Positions 36,174 through 47,292 of a stretch of DNA of 64,000 nucleotides are shown piece by piece (positions within the stretch are counted from its first letter, which is position 1; every line of letters begins with the position of its first letter). This DNA is from Globodera rostochiensis (lineage: Eukaryota; Nematoda; Chromadorea; Rhabditida; Heteroderidae), in NCBI GenBank assembly GCA_018350325.1, contig JAEVLN010000004.1:62001-126000 (forward strand), in the 5' to 3' direction. The translations under genes were made by a program, and so were the position numbers. The notes under the pieces were generated by a model that worked only from the letters and a program-made list of their open reading frames with translations, was not told where the DNA came from and did not search any database.

Positions 36174-36743
36174 ATGTCAACACATTTTTGTCTCGCACCC
36201 CCCTCACTCTCATCGTTTTCCATGCTTTTTCTAAGGCTTAGCGCATTTGTAAATTTTTCCAATCCATTTTTGTCCTCCTTTGCAATAAGCAAAATTCATC
36301 AATATAAATGGAAATGTAGGCCAGCTAAAATACATACCTTCCAAGCCTACAACTCTAGTCAACTCCAAAAATTTATAGAAAGAAATTTTTTCATTTGAAC
36401 AAAATACAGTAGGCCTAAAAGTTTAGGTAAACGTGAAGATGCCATTCGAAAGCTCTAAGCTTTTAAACAATTAGCGAATTCGTGAAAAAGTTATTTCAAT
36501 AAAGGGTGCTTTTTTCGCTTTTAAAAATGAATTGAACCGCTTGGCTTATAGCCTTTCAAATTTTAGAATTTCCAAAATTAACCGGTCAATTCCAGAATTA
36601 AGCGATTTCCAAAATTACTGTAACATTACATATATAAAATGTCCATACCGTCAGCATGAGGTACTGTACATAGTAGGTATTCTTGTTTATTCTACATATT
36701 TTTAAAACAATTTTTGGCCTAGATTTGTTCTTCTCAAATCGGT

Positions 36744-37181
36744 ATGAAATTGTACGCTGCTGTACTACTAATGGTGGTGCTCGTCATTTTGGCATTGTCT
36801 GAGGGAGGCGACCAGCAGCCGGAGAAGTCGAAGTCGACCAATTATTCTGTTATTCATCATACTAGCAAAACAAATTTTCCTAAACGTGTCCAGCAATTGA
36901 CAGAAAGTGATGAAGCCAAAGCGAACCGAACAGCGAGAGAAAACTTTTCCAACGGGAAGAGCAGAACATTTCTTAATCGATTTAAATCAAACAAACAAAA
37001 TGTTGGATCAACATCGTCATCCATTACCGCAAATCAGTCGGGTTCTTTCAAACACCCCGGATCAACAACATCGTCATCCAACCCCTTAAATCAGTTGGGC
37101 TTCATTAATACGACGAGCCAGGGATCATCCGATTTAAAAATGTTTTTGCCGCCAGAATGGTTGACTGATAGCAAACAATGA
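36744..37181 (+). CDS. Small secreted Ser/Asn-rich protein, effector-like
   Basis: Single-exon ORF, 145 residues. The N-terminus MKLYAAVLLMVVLVILALSE is a clear signal peptide, followed by a polar, lysine/serine/asparagine-rich mature region with no cysteines and no transmembrane segment. It contains two related blocks, VGSTSSSITANQSGSF and PGSTTSSSNPLNQLGF. The signal-peptide sequence and several hundred bases of 5' flank resemble those of the genes starting at 45637 (-) and 62423 (+), but the mature part is unrelated to theirs. Tandem ATGCCA motifs lie upstream. Candidate secreted effector; function unknown. Confidence 0.75.
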   Translation: MKLYAAVLLMVVLVILALSEGGDQQPEKSKSTNYSVIHHTSKTNFPKRVQQLTESDEAKANRTARENFSNGKSRTFLNRFKSNKQNVGSTSSSITANQSGSFKHPGSTTSSSNPLNQLGFINTTSQGSSDLKMFLPPEWLTDSKQ

Positions 37182-38018
37182 TGGAATTTCCAATTTCCAC
37201 ACTCCATTTCGTACTCTTTATACATACTTTATTTCGGTAAAACCCCAACTCGTTCACCTTTTCAACTGTTTTTTCGTTATAACTTCTTTCAAAGCTAACT
37301 AAATCAAACAATTTTGGTATTATTCGAAAGCTTAGTAGGAGGAAAAGTTATTGGCAAGCAAAAGCTAAACGATTGGCCAAGCCTCAAAAAAGTTATGGCC
37401 AAAAAACGTTTTCTGGCCATAACTTTTTTGAGATTTGGCCAATCGCTTAGCTTTTGTTTTTGAAAGCTTCTACTAACTGTAAGCTTCGAATGATATCGAA
37501 AATGTTTCATTTGGTTAACTTTGAAAGAAGTTATAACGAAAAATCCCTCCGTCCCTTTATTTCCTGTCATTTTTGGCGATTTTTATTCGATATTCCGGTA
37601 TTAAATTTATATGTTTCATTTTGGGGTTTCTGAATTTAAATTTTATTTTATAAACGTGGTATAGCCGCCGAGATTAATTTAAACTAACTATAAGTTGTTG
37701 GAGATTTGGATCCCACGTTGCGGTGCCGGAGAATTTTGTTTTTGGTTTTAAATGCGGTATAAACATTTTGCCAAAAAAAAATGATATTTTGATAAAAGGG
37801 TTGTGCCGCCATGGTTTTTGGCCAACTTTGAGGAGCCATAACTTTATTCATAGTGCTTACCGACAAAAAAATTTTACGGATTCGTGCTCAGCGCGACGAG
37901 CGGAGTCGAATGATATATGAAAAGATGGTTTTTGACAACAACCCATACATATAAAGTAGAAATTCCAAACAATTTTTGAACTTTCATACTCAGCCCGACG
38001 AAAGGAATCGATTTGTAG

Positions 38019-38201
38019 TAGAGACCGGATTTTTGAAAAACCCCGGATCAGGATTTCGGAAATGACCAGGATCAGGATTTACCAGGATTGAAAATCCTGG
38101 TTTTCAGGATATCCTGATCCTGCTGGTGCTTCGACGAAAATACCAGGATTCCGGATCAGAAGTCCTGGAAAATCCTGTCCGCGGGTCCTGTCCGGTCTCT
38201 A
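38019..38201. mobile_element. 183-bp fold-back element (CAGGATC / CCAGGATT arms)
   Basis: Ends TAGAGACCGGA and (complement) TAGAGACCGGA, flanked by ATTTGTAG (38011-38018) and TTTTGTAG (38202-38209), an 8-bp duplication with one mismatch. Arms are iterations of CAGGATC and AATCCTGG. It shares the TAGAGACCGG terminus with the element at 59821-60004 although the arm motif differs. Confidence 0.85.
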
Positions 38202-38397
38202 TTTTGTAGTATTTTTATTCGGTTCTGAACCACGCCCACATACTTAAAGTAGAGAAATACCATTGAATTAACACCCATTTAGAAGGCTTTTTTCAAAAAA
38301 AATTCCTTAATAACCGTACCAAATTTTAATGAATTTTCTCAAACATTGTTTCAGCGTTTTTTAAGCAAAAAGAGAGTTGCATATACCAGTTGACACA

Positions 38398-41300
38398 ATG
38401 TCTATGTCAAAGTCCTCTTACACGTACAATCGGAAGACTTTTGAGGACGCGGTACGTTTTCTCTAAATTTGTGTTAGGCCTTTGGCACCAATCCGGCCAC
38501 ACAAATTCATTTCTCATAATTTTCAGGAGTTTCCAATTCTTTGTGAAACATGTCTTGGCCCGAACCCGTACCTGCGCATGGTAATTCTGGCGGGGCGCCA
38601 TTATCAATTGTTTGAACAGGACAAAAGACAACCCTATGAAATTTGAAATTTATGAAAAAATTGAAACCTCTGGCCTTGTTTTTGTTGTTTAAGAGCATTG
38701 CTCACATTTAAACACGGGTTGACCAAGACCGAAATAGGAAAAGTTTTTTTGTCTTAAAATTAGCCCCGGATTTTGAATGGGTTCAGACCGGGGGGCACCC
38801 GAATGTGTAATAATATGTGTACCAGGTCTTGAACACTATGGTTTAACAACGTCAAATTTTTGTACGGGTTGTCAGGGTTCGTCTTCTTTTTTTTTTCTAA
38901 ATTTTTGTTGGTTTCCTGAATTTTAACAGAACAAAAAGTTAAATTTTCTGAGCGTTTAGAGCAAAGACACGCACGGGGGCGAGTGCAAAATTTGCGAACG
39001 TCCGTTCACGACATTTCGTTGGATGCCGGGCCGCGGGGCGCGCTACAAAAAGACCGAAGTTTGTCAAACTTGTGCCAAGCTGAAGAACGTGTGCCAAACT
39101 TGTCTGCTTGACTTGGAATACGGTTTGGTTTTTTTGCAAAAATTTTTATAGAATTTTAAAAAAATAATTAAAATTTAGGCCTTCCCGTCCAAGTGCGTGA
39201 CGCGGCACTGCAAGTCAAGGAAACCATCCCTAAAGTGGGCGCCAACCGTGACTACTTCATCCAGGTTGGGCAATTTTTTTGTTTCTTGGAAAATTTTGAT
39301 CGATTTTGTTATGCAAAAGGTTTGAATTTTGGCCTTTTGGTTTAATTTCGGGACTCAAATTCGATCGAAGCAGAGGTCAAATTTCCCCAATTTTTTATGA
39401 TTTGTTTGAAAATTGTAACAAAATTTTGAGACCTCATGACTCTATTTTTGTAATTTAAAAAAAAAACAATTTTTTTTCTTGTAAGAATGTGGACCGCGCG
39501 TTGGCCGAGACGGACGGCACGATGCCGTACGGCGAGTTGGCCAAGCTGACGGATGCGGGCAGCAACGAAATGTTGCGCAAGTTGGCACGCAACCAGCCCT
39601 ATTACAACCGCAATTTGCCGCACATTTGCTCATTCTTTGTGAAGGGCGAATGCACCCGGGGCGAAGAATGCCCGTACAGGTAGAACAGGCAGAGAAAGAG
39701 AGAACAAATTTTGGCATTTTTTTAAAATTTGAAATAAATTTTTGACAATTTCGTGAGCATGGTGCCGTAAGCATTTAGGGATGCTCGAGACTGAGATCGA
39801 GACCCCAAAAACCGAGAAATTTCTCCGCGCGAGACTCTCGAGCATCCTTAATAGCCACCAAACCGGGGATAATTGGACGTGGCCGACTCAAAAAAAAAAT
39901 CCCATTTTCATTTTGAAAATTTGCCTTGTTTCCTATGTGGTAGAGCGATAAATGCCAATGAAAAAATTTATAAATTCTAATCATTTTGGTCTTTAATCAC
40001 GACAAAAAATGCATTTCCAGACACGAAAAGCCCACCGATCCGGACGATCCGCTGAGTCTGCAGAACATGCGCGACCGCTACTACGGAACCAATGGCAGTT
40101 TTATTTATTTGAAAATTTGCCATTTGAATATTATTTTTTTTTTTAATAAAAAAATTACACTTTTTTTCAGACCCCGTTGCTGAGAAATTGATGAACAGAG
40201 CGAAGGTATGTCTGTCTCTACTAAACTCATTTTTTGTTTTGTTTTTTATTAAAAAAACATTTTTGTACCCTTAGGCCATGCCGAAATTGACACCGCCCGA
40301 GGACCCGTCAATAACCACGCTGTTCTTGGGCAATCTGGGCCGTGAAAGTCGTCTGATTGTCAATGAGGCGGACATTCGGTGGGAAACAAAATTTATTTGT
40401 TTTGTTTTTTTTGGCCAAATTTGATACACAAAAAAAATTGAATGCTTTTTCTTCCTTTTTTCAGTGATTATTTCTACCAATTCGGCGAAATCCGTCAAGT
40501 CCATGTGGTGCCCAACAAATGCTGCGCGTTCATCCAGTTCACCACCCGACAAGCAACCGAAGTGGCGGCCGAGCGCACCTTCGAGCAGCTCGTGTTGAAG
40601 GTGGGGGAAAATTGATTTAATTTTTTTTTGTTCGAAATGCAAAATTTTGTGAAATTTACAACAAAAAAACACAAAACTTTTTTTTTTAATTTTAGTGATT
40701 GAAACAAAATTGTTTATTTTTTGTTTGCAACAAGAATAGCAGACCAAAATTTATGTTTTATAGAACATTTCTTGGCTTAGAGGGTGTGGGACAAAAGAAA
40801 TTGGAAATTATGAAATTTATTTAAAACCAAAAATTGTTTTTGCAGGGCTTAAAAGTTCGCGTCCGTTGGGGTCAACCCCGCTCCCAGACGCAGGCCACCA
40901 AAGAATTGACTGCCCATGCACCGCTTGAGCCAGTGCCGAACATCGCCGAACGTTTGCTTTTTTGATTTTTACAATATATTCGCATATTTTGTTTTCAATT
41001 ATAATTAGAAATGTTCTGATTTGGAGGGGTCGATGTCTATAAATTTAAAATGTTCTTATTTGTAAGAAATGTTTCTGATTTTGGCTCAACGTTCTCTTAT
41101 TTTATTGGGTTCGGATGGTTTTTATAAAAATTTTTCTAATATTCAAAGAAGGGGCGAATTCTCTTTAAAATGTTTTATCGAATTTAGAATGTTGTTTTAA
41201 CAATTTCAGTTTCAAATTATTTCAGTGTACCCCTCCTCCTCGTCATCGTCGGACAGTGCGCCGATGAAGAAGCGCTCACGCTTCTCCGCACCCGTCGCCG

Positions 41301-41892
41301 AAGGGGACGAGGAGGGCATTCCGTTGCCCGTCGGACGTCCGCCGGGCCTTGTGGTGCCCGAATTGCCGCCGCCGGTGCCCTTTCCTCCTCCACCACCACC
41401 GGCTGCACAAGGCGTACGCCGGGGCATGGCCCATGGGTGGGGGGGGGACTATTTTGGGGGTTATCTTCGAAAATTGGCAAAAAAAGAAACATTTTAGAAC
41501 GGGTCCCCCGGTTACAATACATTTTGCCACCTTACGTTTTGCCTCCGTTACGTTTTTTGAATGATTTTGAGCATGTGTTTGAATGTTTTTCAGGTTAAAA
41601 GATTCAAAAAAAAATTTGGAATCGAAAAACCTTCGAATTCGGGTCCGGGGTTCGAAATTGATTGAAACTTAAGTTTTTGATGGGTTGGCAAAATGTAACA
41701 TTTTTGCTGGGGTGGCAAAACGTACGGACACCGGATCCCACCCCCCCCCCCTTCTCCCCGCTTTTTTTTCGTCGAATTAAATACGTTTTTCCCCGGATTT
41801 TTCAGCGACAACCGGCGGCCGGCTTCCCGCGCGTTCACTACCCCAGCCAGGACCCGCATCGTCTGGGCGCCAAGGGAGATGTTGTGGACTGA
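38398..41892 (+). CDS. RBM22: Pre-mRNA-splicing factor RBM22
   Basis: Twelve exons in phase: 38398-38451, 38527-38580, 38960-39122, 39179-39264, 39486-39679, 40021-40094, 40171-40205, 40275-40378, 40465-40600, 40846-40951, 41226-41413 (3' end slightly uncertain) and 41806-41892 (TGA); 426 residues versus 420 in human. N-terminal Cys motifs ([35 protein letters not shown]), a CCCH finger ([20 protein letters not shown]), an RRM ([12 protein letters not shown]...CCAFIQF) and a Pro-rich tail ending [19 protein letters not shown]22 sits at the catalytic core of the activated spliceosome, contacting U6 and pre-mRNA. The intron after GTN (40095-40170) is GC-AG. Introns contain a small TCTCGAG-type element (about 39778-39850) and a fold-back (about 41504-41745). 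Confidence 0.97.
39778..39850. mobile_element. Short fold-back element in an RBM22 intron
   Basis: TTAGGGATGCTCGAGA at the left and its near-complement TCTCGAGCATCCTTAA at the right, with CTCGAGACCGAGAAATTTCTC-like interior. I did not find a convincing target duplication, unlike its relatives. Confidence 0.65.
41504..41745. mobile_element. Fold-back element with ACATTTTGCCA/ACGTTTTGCC arms in the last RBM22 intron
   Basis: The left arm reads GGGTCCCCCGGTTACAATAC then ATTTTGCCACCTTACGTTTTGCC. The right arm is the inverted set TGGCAAAATG...TGGCAAAACGTACGG...CCGGATCCC. The interior holds a GAATTCGGGTCCGGGGTTCG segment of the dispersed repeat listed at 8690-8880. Boundaries are approximate. Confidence 0.65.
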
Positions 41893-42730
41893 CTGATGGA
41901 GGGAGAGATCTTTTGTATTGTGGCGAGATCGGATTTTTGGGGTCAGTTTTTGGTGATGTTTTTTATGGAATGAATGTTGTGTGCCCCCTCTCTCTTCTAC
42001 ACACATAAATATTGTGTTTGATCGATCGTAAATTTGCATTTTTTTTTTTTAATCATAAAGGGAGGACACATTTCCGAAGGAATATTATATTTAAGTGTTG
42101 TAATTTTTGATAAGATAGAACTTTCTTATGGTATTTTTCTAAAACCTTTGTTTTGGGAACGTCGAAGGCTTTTCTCCTGGACTCAAAATCACACGGGACG
42201 GCGGCGGGCTCATGCGTTGAAAATTTTATTATTGACCAAAAGCCCCAGAAAGTGCCAAAATATTGATTTAAAAATGTTCTAAAATTAACCAAATCCAGTC
42301 AATTTTTGCGTGAAACCCTTCAAAATTCGTCAATCTTTATGCATTTTTCTATTACAATTTTATTTTTTGGAAATTCTCAATCTTTAGGGGTGCATTTCGT
42401 TCAACAACAAATAAAAAAGCAAAAAATGGACTGTTCTGTTACAGTATGCCAACATTTAGTATTTCCGTCAAATAATTCAAAAAAAAAATAGTTAAAATTG
42501 TCTAAAAAACTCCTTTAAAAGGAATGTCCAAAAAAAAACTTAGCATTTTTTTTTTTTGCGTTTCAGTGAGAAGCGCCCAAAAAACGCAATATCAACAACA
42601 TTTTTTGTTTTTGTTTTTCCAACAATAAAATCAATTGTGAACAGAAAGAAGAGTGTGAAGGAAGTGATCGCAAATGATTGTTTTCTTTCTTTCTTTCTTT
42701 CTCTTTAGCCGGACGGACCGCATTGATCAA

Positions 42731-45637
42731 TCAATTCTTTTTACGACCTTTCGGCCGAGATTTAGTGGATGAGTCTGATGAAGAATCTGTTCTGTCGTAG
42801 AGCCATGAATAGGACTCCCCACTATCAGATACATTGACCGGATTCTGCGCAGAATGGCCAACCGATGCTGTTGTGGCTTGTTGATTGGGCGGGTTTGTTG
42901 GCCATGAATAGGACTCCCCACTATCAGATACATTGACCGGATTCTGCGCAGAATGGCCAACCGATGCTGTGGTGGCTTGTTGATTGGGCGAGTTTGTTGG
43001 CGGCATGCGCTGCTGAACTGTGTATCAGTTAGGGACAGGGGTGGCCCAGTCCAATAGTGCCAAAATATGGCGCCAGGGTCCAAAAATATGGCGCTAATTT
43101 GTAAGGTACAAAAACTAAATTTGAAAAATACGGTACTTTTTTGAAGCTCCGGGGTTTTTTAGATTTTTAGAGAAACTTTTTGATATGGTAGAAACAGGAG
43201 ATGGTGGGGTATTTTGATGTGCTGGCCATGAATTTGAAAATAATTTTCAAATCATCAGACAAAGTGTCCACAACTTTTGAGGACAAAATGTCAAAATTTG
43301 GATGGGACGCATCAAATTCAGTATAAAACTTAGGCAATATCATTTTCGAATCAAACAAAGTGCCGACAACTTTTGAGGACAAAGTGTCGACAACATTTTG
43401 GGTGGCCGACACACCACGATTGGGTACGTTTGGGCGCCGGGTACGTTTGGGCGCCGGGTACGTTTGGGCGCTCACGGTTGGGCGCCCGGTATGTAAGGCA
43501 GGCTAGTCAAAATTTTTGAAAAATTTTTTAAAGTTTTATTAAATATTTTTTTAAGGCTCTCATATAAACCTAGCTTAGGCTTTACAATTTTTTGAAGAAA
43601 AAAAAGTGTAAAAAGTCGATAAAAAGGTGTTTCTAGGGGTCTTCGGGGGCGTAGAAGCGCATTCTGACCTCCATTTCGATCATTTCTAAATCCCGAACTC
43701 AATTCGAACAATTTTTCGAAAACTCAAAAAATTTCAAAAATCAATTTTCGTCTTAAAATTGTTCAAAAAGCATGAATTCGGTCGTTACTTGCTTTTTCGT
43801 TGTTATTTTGTGCTTTTAAAATATTTAGAAAAAATTTTAAATCCAAAAATGTTCGAATTCGGGTTCGGTGTTCACAAAATCCGAGCTTGGGTTCGTGTTC
43901 TACGCATATTTTTACCGCTGAAACATGCATTTCAAAATTTTAAATTAAAAAAAAATTCACCCGGTACCGCAAGTTGCAGCCTATTAGCGCATAAGCTTCA
44001 CGACCAAAATGGATTTTTTAAGCCTCCACGCATTCCCTAATTACCCAACAGAAACATTTTTTAAAATTAAAGTTGTTCAATAAATGTTTTTGATGTGGGC
44101 GCCCAACTGATCCTTTTATAACGGGCGCCCAAACGTACCCGGCGCCCAAACGTACCCGGCGCCCAACCGTGAGCGCCCAAATGAACGACTCCCACACACC
44201 AAATTTGGTCCAGTGGAGTTGGACAAAGTGACACCAAAACAAACAGAACGCTACCGTCTGCTCCGCTAGTTGGTTTGAGTTTGACGCTTCCCCACGCGTA
44301 TGCTTCCTCTGAATAGTGTATAAAACATAGGCAATCATTTTCGAATCAAACAAAAATGCCGACAACTTTTAGGACAAAGTGTCGACAAAATTTTGGGTGG
44401 GGGACACACCAAATTTGGTCCAGTGGAGTTGGACAAAGTGACACTAAGACAAACAGAACGGTACCGGCAGTGTTGCTAATGCTTCTTGTACTTCGTTCCA
44501 ACTGTCTGCTTTTGTTGCACTACTTCCACGCTGCGGCTGTTTCAGCGTATCATCATCGTTATGCGTCTCGTTCCAATGCGCAATCTGTGCCTCTTCGTTC
44601 GTCTTATATTTCTGAATTGTGTATGGCTTAGGGAGATGTTGCTCCCCCCATCCTGCTGAGCGCAATTCATAATTCATTTTATTTAAAGAATTTTTCAAAA
44701 ATAATTTTCTTTTGATTATTTTTAGTGGGGGGAGGGGGGGTCGGCGGCGCCTCGAAGCGGGCTAGCGTCCCGCCACTAGCGTCCCGAGCCACTAGCGTCC
44801 CGGCCACTAGCGTCCCGGCCACTAGCGTCCCGGCCACTAGCGTCCCGGCCACTAGCGTCCCGGCCACTAGCGTCCCAACCAAAAAATATTTTTTATTTTA
44901 TTTTTTAATAACCAAATTACAGTTCAATACATTTTAAAATTTTTGATTTTTTCTTTGTCTATGGGTACTTTTCCGTTATACGACCCCTCCCCAAATCTGC
45001 TGAAAACATCATATAGGGGTTTTCAAGGGCGCTGATCACGAATTGACAATATTTTTAAGATCTGACAACATCTAAGATTTTGAGAATCAATGATTTTTAT
45101 TTTTTTAATTAAGGAAAAACAACTAAGTAACTCCTAAGCCGGATTGGTTAGGCCTAAGCCTAACAAACCCCAAGCCAGGGTAGCTTAGGCCTAAGCCTAA
45201 CGAACTTTTGACCAAAAAAGGTCCGCGAACTGGTTCAAAAACCGGTTTAAAGGTCGAGCCCCCTAAAATTTTTGCTTATTCCATCTTCAGCAACTAAGAA
45301 AACCTATAAAACCGGTTGGTAAAAAAATAATAAAAAATCATTGATTTTCAAAATCTTAGATTTGAACTGTAATTTAGTTATTAAAAAATAAAATAAAAAA
45401 TATTTTTTGGTTTGGACGCTAGTGGCTGGGACGCTAGTGGCTGGGACGCTAGTGGCCTGGGACGCTAGTGGATGGGACGCTAGTGGATGGGACGCTAGTG
45501 GCGGGACGCTAATGACCCCTACTCGCGGCGCCTACCGGCAACCCTGATACCTTCTTATCGCGGTCTTTCCCGGCATTACAAATTGAGGACAATGCCAAAA
45601 CGGCGAGCCCAATTAGCACAAAAGCGTACAATTTCAT
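42731..45637 (-). CDS. Secreted repeat-containing effector-like protein, copy A
   Basis: Exon 1 (45551-45637) encodes signal peptide MKLYAFVLIGLAVLALSS then ICNAGKDRDKK, ending at a GTATC donor. A middle exon around 44450-44660 includes KPYTIQK, LKQPQRGSSATKADSW and QEALATLP. The last exon (42731 to about 43008) encodes MPPTNSPNQQATTASVGHSA and two copies of a 33-residue repeat, then a basic C-terminus (KSRPKGRKKN). Exact phases between exons 1 and 2 are unresolved, so it may be damaged. It is the inverted paralogue of 62423-63840. Both of its introns have been enlarged by transposons (44752-45524 and 43417-44193) absent from the other copy. Function unknown; secretion is inferred from the signal peptide. 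Confidence 0.6.
42803..43000 (-). repeat. Two tandem 99-bp coding repeats
   Basis: Units 42803-42901 and 42902-43000 are nearly identical and in frame (33 codons: NQQATTASVGHSAQNPVN... type). Only single-base differences are visible (for example ttgtggc versus ggtggc). The paralogue at 63601 has one NQQATTAS block and then different short repeats. Confidence 0.9.
43417..44193. mobile_element. 777-bp fold-back element with GTTTGGGCGCC arms
   Basis: The left arm has several copies of GGGTACGTTTGGGCGCC. The right arm has the inverted copies ending GAACGACTCCC. It is flanked by a perfect 8-bp duplication ACACACCA (43409-43416 and 44194-44201). The uninterrupted site is visible in related sequence at 44400-44420 (gggggacacaccaaatttgg). 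The centre carries a copy of the GAATTCG repeat. Confidence 0.92.
44752..45524. mobile_element. 773-bp fold-back element with ACTAGCGTCCC minisatellite arms
   Basis: The left arm (44761-44878) has eight near-perfect 15-bp units CACTAGCGTCCCGGC. The right arm (45416-45511) has inverted GGGACGCTAGTGG units. Inside these, an AT-rich segment (aaaaaatattttttattttatt... / complement) extends the inverted repeat. Flanked by 8-bp GCGGCGCC at 44744-44751 and 45525-45532. The right terminus GAGTAGGGGTCATTAG (complement strand) resembles GAGTGGGGGTCGTTTG of the element at 7814-8501. The homologous intron in the copy at 62510 lacks it. Confidence 0.88.
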
Positions 45638-46139
45638 GCCGATCTGCTGAGAAGAACAAAAAGATTTTGTTTTAAAAATGAAATAAACTTTTAGGTCTCT
45701 AAATTTAATTTAATGAAAAAATTTAAAAAGTTACACAAAATTTCTTTCGGAAGCTTTTTTTGGAGTGATTAAAGAGAGTTGTGTAAGCTTTGGAAATGAA
45801 TGAATATTTTAGCTTAGCTATTCATTTCCATTTATATTGACGAATTCACAGACATAATTAATATTATTTTGGAGTTTAGGCTTATAAAATATGCACTTTT
45901 TGTTGATTTAATTGATTTTAATCATCCCCCAAAATAGAAAATATTTAATAAAAAGGTCAAGTGCATTCATTCACTCATTCATTCATCCGTCCATCATATG
46001 CTGAGGACAATGAATTGGAAAATTATTTACAAATATAAAATAATATGTCAAACATTTGACTGGGAATGTACAATATAACAACAATAAGGAATTGATTCGC
46101 TATAATCGCGCTTTTACCGTATAAACTTAAAGCAATTTT

Positions 46140-46500
46140 TTTTTCTGTTGGGCAACCGGCTCCAAAAATATGGCATTTATGGCACTTTTCTTAAGGAATT
46201 TTTTCAAAAAAAACAATTAATTTTATGAGAATTTTGCTTCACTTCCGGAGGCGGGGGTCGGCGGTGCCGAGAAAATTTTGAATTTTTGACTCTTATTTGT
46301 TAAGAGATTTGCAACCAAAAACTTCAAATTGTACGAATCAAAGACACTTTTTCGGGAATCCCCCCATTTTTCCCTCAAAAAATATGAAATTCTCACAAAC
46401 CCTAAAATATGGCAAAATTATGGCAAGAGAAATATGGCAAATTTCCAAAATTATGGCATTTGCCATCAAATGAGGACAATTTGGCATCCCTGGGCGGGGG
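46140..46500. repeat. ATGGCA-rich fold-back-like repeat
   Basis: Iterated 'atatggcaaa / ttatggca' units at both sides, ending 'ttggcatccctgg'. The same motif family recurs at 43035-43095, 51770-51870 and 63495-63570. It resembles the other tandem-motif fold-backs, but I could not place ends or duplications. Confidence 0.5.
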
Positions 46501-46722
46501 CGAAGCTTGGATCACTCACTACCCAAAGCTCGAAACGAAGCTTAAAGCCCAAAATACCCGAATTCTTTTTAATCGCACTTTTACCTTATATCAAACGTAA
46601 ACCCATTTTTATTACTAACATTCCAGCGAAACTCAATCATTTTTGCCCAGCTTTCTAAAAAAACCTTCTGCTTCTTTCCTTTAAGGCCTAGCTTTTTACG
46701 TTTGAAAGCTTCTACCCGGTAA

Positions 46723-46797
46723 CCCTACTTTTTGCCAACTGTACATTTTGCCAACTTCGTTTTGCCAACGTTAGTGTACAGTTGGCAAAAAGTAGGG
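46723..46797. mobile_element. 75-bp palindromic mini-element (CCCTACTTTTTGCCAAC)
   Basis: CCCTACTTTTTGCCAACTGT at the left is matched by the exact complement ACAGTTGGCAAAAAGTAGGG at the right, with ATTTTGCCAAC iterations between. The arms cover more than half of the element. No target duplication identified. Confidence 0.7.
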
Positions 46798-47292
46798 ACA
46801 CCTCTACCCAACCATTGCATGCTTTCTGCTGATGATATCGAAATGGACAACACGTAAACTGGTCCCCGTGGATTCGAGTTGGCCGGGACGAGTCGGGGTC
46901 CGTTTTTTCCTCCAAAATTAAACATTTTCGGCGTCGAGTCTTACGCCAACCACCACCACCACCACCACCACCACCACCAAACTTTTTTTTACACTTCTTT
47001 TCTAGCTTTAAAAAACTATCCTTTTTTATAGTGGATTTTTTTTCTTTAAAAAAATCTACAAGCTTAAAATCTATTTTGGATATAAACAGATCTCATTAAA
47101 ATTAGATGAAAACGAAAATATTAAAAAAAAACATTATCAAATACTCCCGGTTAGCTAGGAATTTTTCTCAAAAAGTTTACCACCACCACCAGGACTTGGG
47201 GGTCGGAATTTCGCAAATTTTAAACAAAAAAGAAGTAGCGTAAATTCGAGAAAAAAAGAGAAAAGTTATGCAGCAATGTTTTCTTGGGCAGT

